From Eledone cirrhosa (lineage: Eukaryota > Mollusca > Cephalopoda > Octopoda > Eledonidae), in contig OZ024743.1 of the NCBI GenBank assembly GCA_964016885.1, forward strand, positions 81,229,467 to 81,293,466: DNA of 64,000 nt. Reading direction: 5' to 3'. Positions 42,426 to 57,463 of the stretch are shown in pieces. Position numbers and translations under genes: made by a program. The notes beneath the pieces were generated by a model that saw only the letters and a list, made by a program, of their open reading frames with translations, was not told the DNA's origin and did not search any database. Positions within the stretch are counted from its first letter, which is position 1, and every line of letters starts with the position of its first letter.

Positions 42426-45400
42426 AACCCTAGTGTCATCTACCAACTGAACCTAACCCAAGTGTCATGTACCAACTGAATCTAACCCGAGTGTCATGTA
42501 CCAACTGAATCTAACCCGAGTGTCATGTACCAACTGAACTTAACCCTAGTGTCATCTACCAACTGAACCTAACCCAAGTGTCATGTACCAACTGAATCTA
42601 ACCCGAGTGTCATGTACCAACTGAATCTAACCCGAGTGTCATGTACCAACTGAACTTAACCCTAGTGTCATCTACCAACTGAACCTAACGCGAATGTCAT
42701 GTACCAAATAAACCTAACCTGAGTGTCATGTACCAACTGAAAATAACCCGAGTGTCATGTTCCAACTGAACATAACACGAGTGTCGTCTACCACCTGAAC
42801 CTGACCCAAGTGTCATGTAACAACTGAACCTAACCAGAATGTTATGTACCAACTGACCCTAACCCAAATGTCATGTACCTACTAAACCTAACCCGATTGT
42901 CATGTACAAACTGAACCTAACACAAGTGTCATGTACCAACTCAACCTAACCCGAGTGTCATGTAGCAATTGAACAGAACCCAAGTGTCATGTACCAACTG
43001 AACCTAAACCGAGTGTCATCTACCAACTGAACCTAACCTGAGTGTCATCTACCAATTGAACATAACCCAAGTGTCATGTACCAACTGAACCTAAACTGAG
43101 TGTCATCTACCAACTGAACCTAACCTGAGTGTCATCTACCAATTGAACATAACCCAAGTGTCATGTATCAACCTAACCTAACCCAAATGTCATGTACCAA
43201 CTGAACCTAACCCGAGTGTCATGTATCAACTAAACCTAACCTGCGTGTCATGTACCAGCTGAACCTAACCCGAATGTCATGTACCAACTGTACCTAACCC
43301 AAATGTCATGTACCAATTGAACATAACCCAAGGGTCATGTACCAACTGAACCTAACCCGAGTGTCATGTACCAACTGAACCAAACCCAAGTGTCATGTAC
43401 CAACTGAACCTAACCCGAATGTCATGTACCAAGTGAACCTAACCCAAGTGTCGTGTACCAACTGAACCGAGCCCGAATGTCATGTACCAACTGAACCTAA
43501 CCCCAGTGTCATGTACCAATTGAACTTAACCCGAGTGTCATGTACCGACTTAACCTAACGCGAGTGTCATGTACCAACTGAACCTAACCCGAGTGTCATC
43601 TACCAACTGAACCTAACGCGAATGTCATGTACCAAATAAACCTAACCTGAGTGTCATGTACCAACTGAACCTAACCCGAGTGTCATGTACCAACTGAACC
43701 TAACCCAAGTGTCATCTACCAACTGAACCTAACCCGAATGTCATCTACCAACTGAACCTAACCTGAGTGTCATGTACCAACTGAACCTAACCCAAGTGTC
43801 ATGTACCAACTGAACCTAACCCGAGTGTCATGTACCTACTAAACCTAACCCGATTGTCATGTACAAACTGAACCTAACACAAGTGTCATGTACCAACTCA
43901 ACCTAACCCGAGTGTCATCTACCAATTGAACATAACCCGTATGTCATCTACTAATTGAACATAACCCAAGTGTCATGTACCAACTAAACTTAACCTGAGT
44001 GTCATGTACTTTCTGAACCTAACCCGAATGTCATGTACCAACTGAACCTAACCCGAATGTCATCTACCAATTGAACATAACCAGAGTGTCATGTACCAAC
44101 TGAATGTAACACGAATGTCATGTACCAACTGAACCTAATCCGAGTGTCATGTACCAACTGAACCTAACCCAAGTGTCATGTACCAACTGAACCTAACCCG
44201 AGTGTCATGTACCAACTGAACCTAACCCGAGTGTCATGTACCAACTGAACCAAACCCAAGTGTCATGTACCAACTGAACCTAACCCGAATGTCATGTACC
44301 AAGTGAACCTAACCCAAGTGTCGTGTACCAACTGAACCTAGCCCGAATGTCATGTACCAACTGAACCTAACCCGAATGTCATGTACCAACTGAACCTAAC
44401 CCCAGTGTCATGTACCAATTGAACTTAACCCGAGTGTCATGTACCGACTTAACCTAACGCGAGTGTCATGTACCAACTGAACCTAACCCGAGTGTCATCT
44501 ACCAACTGAACCTAACGCGAATGTCATGTACCAAATAAACCTAACCTGAGTGTCAGGTACCAAATGAACCTAACCCGAGTGTCATGTACCAACTGAACCT
44601 AACCCAAGTGTCATCTACCAACTGAACCTAACCCGAGTGTCATGTACCTACTAAACCTAACCCGATTGTCATGTACAAACTGAACCTAACACAAGTGTCA
44701 TGTATCTAACCCGAGTGTCATGTACCAATTGAATATAACCCGTATGTCATCTACCAACTGAACCTATCCCTAATGTCATCTACGAATTGAACATAACCCA
44801 AGTGTCATGTACCAACTAAACTTAACCTGAGTGTCATGTACTTTCTGAACCTAACCCGAATGTCATGTACCAACTGCACCTAACCCGAATGTCATCTACC
44901 AATTGAACATAACCAGAGTGTCATGTACCAACTGAATGTAACACGAATGTCATGTACCAACTGAACCTAATCCGAGTGTCATGTACCAACTGAACCTAAC
45001 CCAAGTGTCATGTACCAACTGAACCTAACCCGAGTGTCATGTACCAACTGAACCTAACCCGAGTGTCATGTACCAACTGAACCTAACCCGAGTGTCATGT
45101 ACCAACTGAACCTAACCCGAATGTCATGTACCAATTGAACATAACCCAAGTGTCATGTACCAACTAAACCTAACCCGAATGTCATGTACCAACTGAACCT
45201 AAACCAAGTGTCACGTACCAACTGAACCTAACACGAATGTCATGTACCAACTGAACCTAACCCAAGTGTCATGTACCAAGTGAACCTAACCCGAATGTCA
45301 TGTACCAACTGAACCTAACCCAATTGTCATGTACCAGCTGAACCTAACCCCAGTGTCATGTACCAAGTGAACCTAACCCGAATGTCATGTACCAACTGAA

Positions 45401-47280
45401 CCTAACCCAATTGTCATGTACCAACTGAACCTAACCCAAGTGTCACGTACCAACTGAACCTAACACGAATGTCATGTACCAACTGAACCTAATCCAAGTG
45501 TCATGTACCAACTGAACCTAACCCAAGTGTCATGTACCAACTGAACCTAACCCAAGTGTCATGTACCAAGTGAACCTAACCCGAATGTCATCTACCAATT
45601 GAACATAACCCGAATGTCATGTACCAACTGAATGTAACACGAATGTCATGTACCAACTGAACCTAACCCGAGTGTCATGTACCAACTGAACCTAACCCGA
45701 ATGTCATGTACCAACTGAACCTAACCGGAGTGTCATGTACCAATTGAACCTAACCCAAGTGTCATGTACCGAATTAAACTAACCCAAGTGTCATGTACCA
45801 ACTGAACCTAACCCAAGTGTCATCTACCAACTGAACCTAACCCGAATGTCATGTACCAACTGAACCTAACCCGAGTGTCATGTACCAATTGAACCTAACC
45901 CGAGTGTCATGTACCAACTGAACCTAACCCGAATATCATGTACCAACTGAACCTAACCCAAGTGTCATGTACCAATTGAACCTAACCCGAGTGTCATGTA
46001 CCAGCTGAACCTAACCCGAATGTCATGTACTAAATGAACATAACCCAACTGTCATCTACCAACTGAACCTAACCCGAGTGTCATGTACCAACTGAACCTA
46101 ACCTGAATGTCATGTACCTACTGAACCTAACCCAAGTGTCATGTACCAACTGAACCTAACCTGAATGTCATGTACCTACTGAACCTAACCCAAGTGTCAT
46201 CTACTAATTGCACCTAATCCAAATATCATGTACCAACTGAACCTAATGCAAGTGTCATGTACCAACTGAACCTAACCCAAGAGTCATGTACCAATTGAAC
46301 CTAACCCGAATGTCATGTACCAACTGAACCTAACCCAATTGTCATGTACCAGCTGAACCTAACCCAAGTGTCATGTACCAAGTGAACCTAACCCGAATGT
46401 CATGTACCAACTGAACCTAACCCAATTGTCATGTACCAACTGAACCTAACCCAAGTGTCACGTACCAACTGAACCTAACACGAATGTCATGTACCAACTG
46501 AACCTAATCCAAGTGTCATGTACCAACTGAACCTAACCCAAGTGTCATGTACCAACTGAACCTAACCCAAGTGTCATGTACCAAGTGAACCTAACCCGAA
46601 TGTCATCTACCAATTGAACATAACCCGAATGTCATGTACCAACTGAATGTAACACGAATGTCATGTACCAACTGAACCTAACCCGAGTGTCATGTACCAA
46701 CTGAACCTAACCCGAATGTCATGTACCAACTGAACCTAACCGGAGTGTCATGTACCAATTGAACCTAACCCAAGTGTCATGTACCGAATTAAACTAACCC
46801 AAGTGTCATGTACCAACTGAACCTAACCCAAGTGTCATCTACCAACTGAACCTAACCCGAATGTCATGTACCAACTGAACCTAACCCGAGTGTCATGTAC
46901 CAATTGAACCTAACCCGAGTGTCATGTACCAACTGAACCTAACCCGAATATCATGTACCAACTGAACCTAACCCAAGTGTCATGTACCAATTGAACCTAA
47001 CCCGAGTGTCATGTACCAGCTGAACCTAACCCGAATGTCATGTACTAAATGAACATAACCCAACTGTCATCTACCAACTGAACCTAACCCGAGTGTCATG
47101 TACCAACTGAACCTAACCTGAATGTCATGTACCTACTGAACCTAACCCAAGTGTCATGTACCAACTGAACCTAACCTGAATGTCATGTACCTACTGAACC
47201 TAACCCAAGTGTCATCTACTAATTGCACCTAATCCAAATATCATGTACCAACTGAACCTAATGCAAGTGCATGTACCAAC
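42426..47280 (+). repeat. Module D, fifth copy, with a 1,015-bp tandem duplication
   Basis: It begins inside the tetramer block. Compared with 39,656 onwards the offset is 2,775 bp and becomes 2,833 bp after ~40,620, because the earlier copy lost two units there. TACTTTC units start at 44,004 and 44,836. It shares the GTATCT 20-bp unit (~44,704) and the neighbouring GAATATAACC unit with the copy at ~41,900. From about 45,300 a stretch of exactly 35 units (1,015 bp) is duplicated in tandem: CAATTGTCATG at 45,321 and 46,336, GAATTAAACT at 45,771 and 46,786. Confidence 0.8.
45300..47280 (+). repeat. 1,015-bp (35-unit) tandem duplication
   Basis: Two copies of a 35-unit stretch, about 45,300-46,310 and 46,315-47,280, differ at very few positions. 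The matching stretch near 60,520-61,480 is present only once. Private changes in the second copy include a two-base loss giving AAGTGCATG near 47,267 and CCAAAGAG near 47,290. This points to a recent duplication. Confidence 0.8.
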
Positions 47281-48880
47281 TGAACCTAACCAAAGAGTCA
47301 TGTACCAATTGAACCTAACCCGAATGTCATGTACTAAATGAACATAACCCTAGTGTCATCTACCAACTGAACCTAACCCGAGTCTCATGTACCAACTGAA
47401 CCTAACCCGGGTGTCATGTACCAACTGAACCTAACCCGAATGTCATGTACCAACTGAACCTAACCCAGTGTCATGTACCAACTGAACCTAACCCGAATGT
47501 CATGTACCAACTGATCCTAACCTGAGTGTCATGTACCAACTGAACCTAACCCAAGTGTCATGTACCAACTGAACCTAACCCGAGTGTCATCTACCAACTG
47601 AACCTAACCCGAGTGTCATGTCCCAACTGAACCTAACCTGAGTGTCATGTACCAATTGAACCTAGCCCGAGTGTCATGTACCAACTGAACCTAACCCAAG
47701 TGTCGTGTACCAACTGAACCTAACCCAAGTGTCATGTACCAACTGAATCTAACCCAAGTGTCATGTACCAACTGAACCTAACCCAAGTGTCGTGTACCAA
47801 CTGAACCTAACCCGAATGTCATGTACCAACTGTACCTAACCCGAATGTCATGTACCAACTGAATCTAACCCGAATGTCATGTACCAACTGAACCTAACCC
47901 GAATGTCCTGTACCATCTGAACCTAACCAGAGTGTCATGTACCAACTGAACCTAACCCGAGTGTCATGTACCAACTGAACCTAAACCAAGTGTCATCTAC
48001 CAATTGAACCTAACCCAAATGTCATCTACCATCTGAACCTAACCCAAGTGTCATCTACGAACTGAACCTAAACCGAGTGTCATGTACCAACTGAACCTAA
48101 ACCGAGTGTCATGTACCAACTGAACCTAACCAAAGTGTCACGTACCAACTGAACCTAACCCGAGTATCATGTACAAACTGAACCTAACCCGAATGTCATC
48201 TATCAACTGAACCTAACCCGAGTGTCATGTACCAACTGAACCTAACCCGAGTGTCATGTACCAACTGAACCTAACCCGAGTGTCATCTACCAACTGAACC
48301 TAACTCGAGTGTCATGTACCAACATAACCTAACCCCAATGTCATGTACCAATTAAACCTAACCCGAGTGTCATGTACCAACTGAACCTAACCCGAGTGTC
48401 ATCTACCAACTGAACATAACCCAAGTGTCATGTACCAATTGAACCTAACCCGAGTGTCATGTACCAACTGAACCTAACCCGAGTGTCATGTACCAACTGA
48501 ACCTAACCCAAGTGTCATGTACCAACTGAACCTAACCCGAGTGTCATGTACCAACTGAACCTAACCCGAGTGTCATGTACCAACTGAACCTAACACGAGT
48601 GTCATCTACCAACTGAACCTAACCGGAATGTCATGTACCAACTGAACCTAACCCGAGTGTCATGTATCAACTAAACCTAACCCGAGTGTCATGTACCAAC
48701 TGAACCTAACACGAGTGTCATCTACCAACTGAACCTAACCCGATTGTCATGTACCAATTGAACCTAACCCGAGTGTCATGTACCAACTGAACCTAACCCG
48801 AGTGTCATGTACCAACTGAACCTAACCCGAATGTCATGTACCAACTGAACCTAACACGAGTCTCATGTACCAACTGAACC
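47280..48880 (+). repeat. Module E, copy 2
   Basis: It follows copy 1 at +15,865 bp and copy 3 at -14,194 bp. Unlike copy 1 it continues past CAATTAAACC (~48,352) into units with AACCGGAATG and CACGAGTCTC. It ends near 48,880, where it joins the start of B (GAACCAAACCCGAG with CATCTACC). Copy 3 keeps the same continuation up to ~63,060. Confidence 0.75.
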
Positions 48881-51800
48881 AAACCCGAGTGTCATCTACC
48901 AACTGAACCTAACCCGAGTGTCATCTACCAACTGAAACTAACCCGAGTGTCATGTACCAACAGAACCTAACCCGAGTGTCATGTACCAATTGAACCTAAC
49001 CCGAGTGTCATGTACCAACTGAACCTAACCCGAATGTCATGTACCAATTGAACATAACCCAAGTGTCATGTACCAACTGAACCTAACCCAAGTCTCATGT
49101 CCCAACTGAACCTAACCCGAATGTCATGTACCAAATGAACCTAACCCGAGTGTCATGTACCAACAGAAACTAACCCGAGTGTCATGTACCAACTGAACCT
49201 AACCCGAGTGTCATGTACCAACTGAACCTAACCCAAGTGTCATGTACCAACTAAACCTAACCCGAATGTCATGTACCAATTGAACATAACCCAAGTGTCA
49301 TGTACCAACTGAACCTAACCCAAGTCTCATGTCCCAACTGAACCTAACCCGAATGTCATGTACCAAGTGAACCTAAGCCGAATGTCATCTACCAACTGAA
49401 CCTAACGCGAGTGTCATGTACCAACAGAACCTGACCCAAGTCTCATGTCCCAACTGAACCTAACCCGAATGTCATGTACCAAATGAACCTAACCCGAGTG
49501 TCATGTACCAACTGAACCTAACCCGAGTGTCATCTACCAACTGAACCTAACCCAAGTGTCATCTACCAACTAAACCTAACCCGAGTGTCATGTACCAACT
49601 GAACCTAACCCGAGTGTCATATACCAACTGAACCTAACCCAAGTGTCATCTACCAACTGAACCTAACCCGAATGTCATCTACCAATTGAACCTAACCCAA
49701 GTCTCATGTACCAACTGAACCTAACCCGAATGTCATGTACCAACTGAACCTAACCCGAGTGTCATGTACCAATTGAACCTAACCCGAGTGTCATCTACCA
49801 ACTGAACCTAACCCAAGTGTCATCTACCAACTAAACCTAACCCGAGTGTCATGTACCAACAGAAACTAACCCGAGTGTCATGTACCAACTGAACCTAACC
49901 CAAGTCTCATGTCCCAACTGAACCTAACCCAAGTGTCATGTACCAACTGAACCTAACCCAAGTCTCATGTCCCAACTGAACCTAACCCGAATGTCATGTA
50001 CCAAATGAACCTAACCCGAGTGTCATGTACCAACAGAAACTAACCCGAGTGTCATGTACCAACTGAACCTAACCCGAGTGTCATGTACCAACTGAACCTA
50101 ACCCAAGTGTCATGTACCAACTAAACCTAACCCGAATGTCATGTACCAATTGAACATAACCCAAGTGTCATGTACCAACTGAACCTAACCCAAGTCTCAT
50201 GTCCCAACTGAACCTAACCCGAATGTCATGTACCAAGTGAACCTAAGCCGAATGTCATCTACCAACTGAACCTAACGCGAGTGTCATGTACCAACAGAAC
50301 CTGACCCAAGTCTCATGTCCCAACTGAACCTAACCCGAATGTCATGTACCAAATGAACCTAACCCGAGTGTCATGTACCAACTGAACCTAACCCGAGTGT
50401 CATCTACCAACTGAACCTAACCCAAGTGTCATCTACCAACTAAACCTAACCCGAGTGTCATGTACCAACTGAACCTAACCCGAGTGTCATATACCAACTG
50501 AACCTAACCCAAGTGTCATCTACCAACTGAACCTAACCCGAATGTCATCTACCAATTGAACCTAACCCAAGTCTCATGTACCAACTGAACCTAACCCGAA
50601 TGTCATGTACCAACTGAACCTAACCCGAGTGTCATGTACCAATTGAACCTAACCCGAGTGTCATCTACCAACTGAACCTAACCCAAGTGTCATCTACCAA
50701 CTAAACCTAACCCGAGTGTCATGTACCAACAGAAACTAACCCGAGTGTCATGTACCAACTGAACCTAACCCGAATGTCATGTACCAACTGAACCTAACCC
50801 GAGTGTCATGTACGAATTGAACCTAACCCAATTGTCATGTACCAACTGAACCTAACCCGAGTGTCATGTACCAACTGAACTTAACCCGAATGTCATGTAC
50901 CAGATAAACCTAACCTGAGTGTCATGTACCAATTGAACCTAAACCAAGTCTCATGTACCAACTGAACCTAACCCGAGTGTCATATACCAACTGAACCTAA
51001 CCCAAGTGTCATCTACCAACTGAACCTAACCCGAGTGTCATCTACCAACTGAACCTAACCCGAGTGTCATGTACCAACTGAACCTAACCCGAGTGTCATG
51101 TACCAACTGAATCTAACCCGAGTGTCATGTACCAACTGAACCTAACCCGAGTGTCATGTACCAACTGAAACTAACCCGAGTGTCATGTACCAATTGTACC
51201 TAACCCAAGTCATCTACCAACTTAAACTAACCCAGTTGTCATTTACCAACTGAACCTAAACCAAGTGATATGTACCAACTGAACCTAACCCGAGTGTCAT
51301 GTACCAACTGAACCTAACCCGAATGTCATGTACCAAATGAACCTAACCCGAGTGTCATATACCAATTGAACATAACCCAAGTGTCATGTACCAACTGAAC
51401 CTAACCCAAGTCTCATGTCCCATCTGAACCTAACCCAAGGGTCATGTACCGACTTAACCTAACCCGCGTGTCATGTACCAACTGAATCTAACCCGAGTGT
51501 CATGTACCAACTAATCTTAACCCGAATATCATGTACCAACTGAATCTAACATGAGTGTCATGTACCAACTGAACCTAACCCGAAATTCATCTACCAACTG
51601 AACCTAACCCGAGTGTCATGTACCAATTGAACCTAACACGAGTGTCATGTACAAACTGAACCTAACCCGAGTGTCATGTACCAAGTGAACCTAACCCAAG
51701 TTTCGTGTACCAACTGAACCTGACCCGAATGTCATGTACCAACTGAACGTAACCCGAATGTCATGTACCAACTGAACCAAACCCGAGTGTCATCTACCAA

Positions 51801-54800
51801 CTGAACCTAACCCGAGTGTCATCTACCAACTGAAACTAACCCGAGTGTCATGTACCAACAGAACCTAACCCGAGTGTCATGTACCAATTGAACCTAACCC
51901 GAGTGTCATGTACCAACTGAACCTAACCCGAATGTCATGTACCAATTGAACATAACCCGAGTGTCATGTACCAACAGAAACTAACCCGAGTGTCATGTAC
52001 CAACTGAACCTAACCCGAGTGTCATGTACCAACTGAACCTAACCCAAGTGTCATGTACCAACTAAACCTAACCCGAATGTCATGTACCAATTGAACATAA
52101 CCCAAGTGTCATGTACCAACTGAACCTAACCCAAGTCTCATGTCCCAACTGAACCTAACCCGAATGTCATGTACCAAGTGAACCTAACCCGAATGTCATC
52201 TACCAACTGAACCTAACGCGAGTGTCATGTACCAACAGAACCTGACCCAAGTCTCATGTCCCAACTGAACCTAACCCGAATGTCATGTACCAAATGAACC
52301 TAACCCGAGTGTCATGTACCAACTGAACCTAACCCGAGTGTCATCTACCAACTGAACCTAACCCAAGTGTCATCTACCAACTAAACCTAACCCGAGTGTC
52401 ATGTACCAACTGAACCTAACCCGAGTGTCATATACCAACTGAACCTAACCCAAGTGTCATCTACCAACTGAACCTAACCCGAATGTCATCTACCAATTGA
52501 ACCTAACCAAGTCTCATGTACCAACTGAACCTAACCCGAATGTCATGTACCAACTGAACCTAACCCGAGTGTCATGTACCAATTGAACCTAACCCGAGTG
52601 TCATCTACCAACTGAACCTAACCCAAGTGTCATCTACCAACTAAACCTAACCCGAGTGTCATGTACCAACAGAAACTAACCCGAGTGTCATGTACCAACT
52701 GAACCTAACCCGAATGTCATGTACCAACTGAACCTAACCCGAGTGTCATGTACGAATTGAACCTAACCCAATTGTCATGTACCAACTGAACCTAACCCGA
52801 GTGTCATGTACCAACTGAACTTAACCCGAATGTCATGTACCAGATAAACCTAACCTGAGTGTCATGTACCAATTGAACCTAAACCAAGTCTCATGTACCA
52901 ACTGAACCTAACCCGAGTGTCATATACCAACTGAACCTAACCCAAGTGTCATCTACCAACTGAACCTAACCCGAGTGTCATCTACCAACTGAACCTAACC
53001 CGAGTGTCATGTACCAACTGAACCTAACCCGAGTGTCATGTACCAACTGAATCTAACCCGAATGTCATCTACCAATTGAACATAACCCGAGTGTCATGTA
53101 CCAACTGAACCTAACCCGAGTGTCATGTACCAACTGAACCTAACCCGAGTGTCATGTACCAACTGAACCTAACCCGAGTGTCATGTACCAACTGAAACTA
53201 ACCCGAGTGTCATGTACCAATTGTACCTAACCCAAGTCATCTACCGACTTAAACTAACCCAGTTGTCATTTACCAACTGAACCTAAACCAAGTGATATGT
53301 ACCAACTGAACCTAACCCAAGTGTCATGTACCAACTGAAACTAACCGGAGTGTCATGTACCAATTGAACCTAACCCAAGTGTCATGTACCGACTTAACCT
53401 ATCCCAAGTGTCATGTACCAACTGAACCTAACCCGAGTGTCACGTACCAACTGAACCTAACCCGAATGTCATGTACCAACAGAAACTAACCCAAGTGTCA
53501 TGTACCAACTGAACCTAACCCGAGTGTCATGTACCAACTGAACCTAACCCAAGTGTCATCTACCAACTGAACCTAACCCGAAGGTCATCTACCAATTGAA
53601 CCTAACCCAAGTCTCATGTACCAACTGAACCTAACCCGAATGTCATGTACCAACTGAACCTAGCCCGAGTGTCATGTACCAACTGAACCTAACCCGAGTG
53701 TCATGTACCAACTGAACCTAACCCGAGTGTCATGTACCAATTGAACCAAACCCAAGTCTCATGTACCGACTGAACCTAACCCGAATGTCATGTACCAACT
53801 GAACCTACCCCAAGTGTTATGTACCAACTGAACCTAACACGATTGTCATCTACCAACAGAACCTAACCCGAGTGTCATGTACCAACTGAACCTAACCCGA
53901 ATGTCATGTACCAATTGAACCTAACCCGAGTGTCATGTACCAACTGAACCTAACCCGAAAGTCATGTACCAACTTAAACTAACCCAAGTGTCATGTACCA
54001 ACTGGACCTAACCCGAGTGTCATGTACGAATTGAACCTAACCCAATTGTCATGTACCAACTGAACCTAACCCGAGTGTCATGTACCAACTGAACCTAACC
54101 CGAATGTCATGTACCAAATAAACCTAACCCGAGTGTCATGTACCAATTGAACCTAAACCAAGTCTCATGTACCAACTGAACCTAACCCGAGTGTCATCTA
54201 CCAACTGAACCTAACCCAAGTGTAATCTACCAACTGAACATAACCCGAGTGTCATCTACCAACTGAACCTAACCCGAGTGTCATGTACCAACTGAACCTA
54301 ACCCGAGTGTCATGTACCAATTGAACCTAACCCAAGTGTCATGTACCAACTGAATCTAACCCAAGTGTCATCTACCAACTGAACATAACCCGAGTGTCAT
54401 CTACCAACTGAACCTAACCCGAGTGTCATGTACCAACTGAACCTAACCCGAGTGTCATGTACCAACTGAAACTAACCCGAGTGTCATGTACCAATTGAAC
54501 CTAACCCAAGTCATCTACCGACTTAAACTAACCCAGTTGTCATGTACCAACTGAACCTAAACCAAGTGATATGTACCAACTGAACCTAACCCAAGTGTCA
54601 TGTACCAACTGAACCTAACCTGAGTGTCATGTACCAACTGAACCTAACCCGAATGTCATGTACCAACTGAACCTAACCCGAGTGTCATGTACCAATTGAA
54701 CCTAACCCGAGTGTCATGTACCAACTGAACCTAACCCGAGTGTCATGTACCAACTGAACCTAACCCGAATGTCATGTACCAATTGAACATAACCCAAGTG

Positions 54801-55590
54801 TCATGTACCAAGTGAACCTAACCCGAGTTTCATCTACCAATTGAACCTAACCCAAGTGTCATGTACCAAGTGAACCTAACCCGAATGTCATGTACCAACT
54901 GAACCTAACCCGAGTGTCATGTACCAACTGAACCTAACCCGAATGTCATGTACCAATTGAACATAACCCAAGTGTCATGTACCAACTGAACCTAACGCGA
55001 GTTTCATCTACCAATTGAACCTAACCCAAGTGTCATGTACCAAGTGAACCTAACCCGAATGTCATGTACCAACTGAACCTAACCCGAGTGTCATGTACCA
55101 ACTGAACCTAACCCGAATGTCATGTACCAACTAAACCTAACCTGAGTGTCATGTACCAACTGAACCTAACCTGAATGTCATGTACCAACTCAACCTAACC
55201 CGAGTGTCATGTACCAACTGAACCTAACCCGAGTGTCATGTATCAACTGAACCTAACCCAAATGTCATGTACCAACTGAACCTAACCCGAGTGTCATGTA
55301 TCAACTAAACCTAACCCGAGTGGCATGTACCAACTGAACCTAACCCGAATGTCATGTACCAATTGAACATAACCTAAGTGTCATGTACTAACTGAACGTA
55401 ACCCGAGTGTCATGTACCAACTGAACCAAACCCAAGTGTCATGTACCAACTGAACCTAACCCGAATGTCATGTACCAAGTGAACCTAACCCAAGTGTCGT
55501 GTACAAACTGAACCTAACCCGAATGTCATGTACCAACTGAACCTAACCCGAATGTCATGTACCAACTGAACCTAACCCCAGTGTCATGTA
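48880..55590 (+). repeat. Module B, copy 2, with an 870-bp tandem duplication
   Basis: It matches ~10,770-16,600. The marker TCATCTACCAACTGAAACT is at 10,804 and 48,921 (offset 38,117); TACGAATTG is at 11,824 and 50,811 (offset 38,987). The difference of 870 bp is exactly 30 units. It is explained by a tandem duplication in this copy, since ACCTAACCCAAGTCTCATGT occurs at 49,081 and again at 49,951. Beyond it the offset stays at 38,986-38,987 for over 4 kb (for example GGTCATGTACCGAC at 16,741 and 55,727). Confidence 0.85.
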
Positions 55591-57463
55591 CCAATTGAAC
55601 TTAACCCGAGTGTCATGTACCGACTTAACCTAACCCGAGTGTCATGTACCAACTGAACCTAACCCAAGTGTCATGTACCAACTGAACCTAACCCGAGTGT
55701 CATGTACCAACTGAACCTAACCCAAGGGTCATGTACCGACTTAACTTAACCCGAGTGTCATGTTCCAATTGAAACAAACCCGAGTGTCATCTACCAACTG
55801 AACCTAACCCAAGTGTCACGTACCAACTGGACCTAACCCAAGTGTCATCTACCATCTGAACCTAACCCGAGTGTCATCTACTAATTGAACCTAACCCGAG
55901 TGTCATGTACCAACTGAAACTAACCAAAGTGTCATGTACCAACTGAACGTAACCCAAGTGTCATGTACCAACTGAACCTAACCCAAGTGTCACGTACCAA
56001 CTGAACCTAACCCAAGTGTCATGTACCAACTGAACCTAACCCGAGTGTCATGTACCAACTGAACCTAACCCGAGTGTCATGTACCAACTGAACCTAACCC
56101 GAGTGTCATGTACCAATCGAACCTAACCCAAGTGTCGTGTACCACCTGAACCTAACCCAAGTGTCACGTACCAACTGAACCTAACCCAAGTGTCACGTAC
56201 CAACTGAACCTAACCCGAATGTCATGTACCAATTGAACCTAACCCGAATGTCATGTAAAAAACTGAACCTAACCCAAGTGTCATGTACCAACTCAACCTA
56301 ACCCGAGTGTCATGTACCAACTGAACCTAACCCGAATGACATGTACCTGCTGAACCTAACCCGAGTGTCATCTACCAACTGAATCTAACCCGAGTGTCAT
56401 GTATCAACTGAACCTAAACCGTGTGTCATCAACCAACTGAAACTAACCCGAGTGTCGTCTACCACCTGAACCTAACCCGAATGTCATGTAAAAATTGAAC
56501 CTAACCCGAGTTTTATGTACCAACTGAACCTAATCCGAATGACATGTACCAGCTGAACCTAACCCGAGTGTCATCTACCAACTGAATCTAACCTGAGTGT
56601 CATGTACCAACTGCACCTAACCCAAGTGTCATATACCAACTGAACCTAACCTGAATGTCATCTACCAATTGAACATAACCCAAGTGTCATGTACCAACTG
56701 AACCTAACCCGAGTGTCATCTACCAACTGAACCTCACCCGAATGTCATCTACCAATTGAACATAACCCAAGTGTCATGTACCAACTGCACCTAACCCAAG
56801 TGTCATATACCAACTGAACCTAACCTGAATGTCATCTACCAATTGAACATAACCCAAGTGTCATGTACCAATTGAACCTAACCCGAGTGTCATGTACCAA
56901 CTGAAACCAACCTGAATGTCATCTACCAACTGAACCTAACCCGAGTGTCATGTACCAACTGAACCTAAACCGAGTGTCATCAAGCAACTGAACCTAACCT
57001 GAATGTCATCAACCAATTGAACATAACCCAAGTGTCATGTACCAACTGAACCTAAACCGTGTGTCATCAACCAACTGAACCTAACCTGAATGTCATCTAC
57101 CAATTGAACATAACCCAAGTGTCATGTACCAACTGAACCTAAACCGAGTGTCATCAACCAACTGAACCTAACCCGAGTGTCATCTACCAATTGAACATAA
57201 CCCAAGTGTCATGTACCAACTGAACCTAAACCGAGTGTCATCAACCAACTGAACCTAACCTGAATGTCATCTACCAATTGAACATAACCCAAGTGTCATG
57301 TACCAACTGAACCTAACCCGAATGTCATGTACCAACTGAAACTAACCAAAGTGTCATGTACCAACTGAACCTAACCCGAGTGTCATGTACCAACTGAACC
57401 TAACCCAAGTGTCATCTACTAACTGAACCTAACCCGAATGTCATGTACCAACTGAACCTAACC
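55590..57463 (+). repeat. Module C, last copy
   Basis: Continues the long match to ~16,600-18,535. The 30-bp unit is at 56,249 and CATCAAGCAAC near 56,979. The offset falls to 38,928 because two units (58 bp) around the ATCGAACC unit were lost near 56,115, where GAGTGTCATGTACC runs directly into AATCGAACC. The match ends near 57,463, where the sequence switches to D. Confidence 0.8.
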
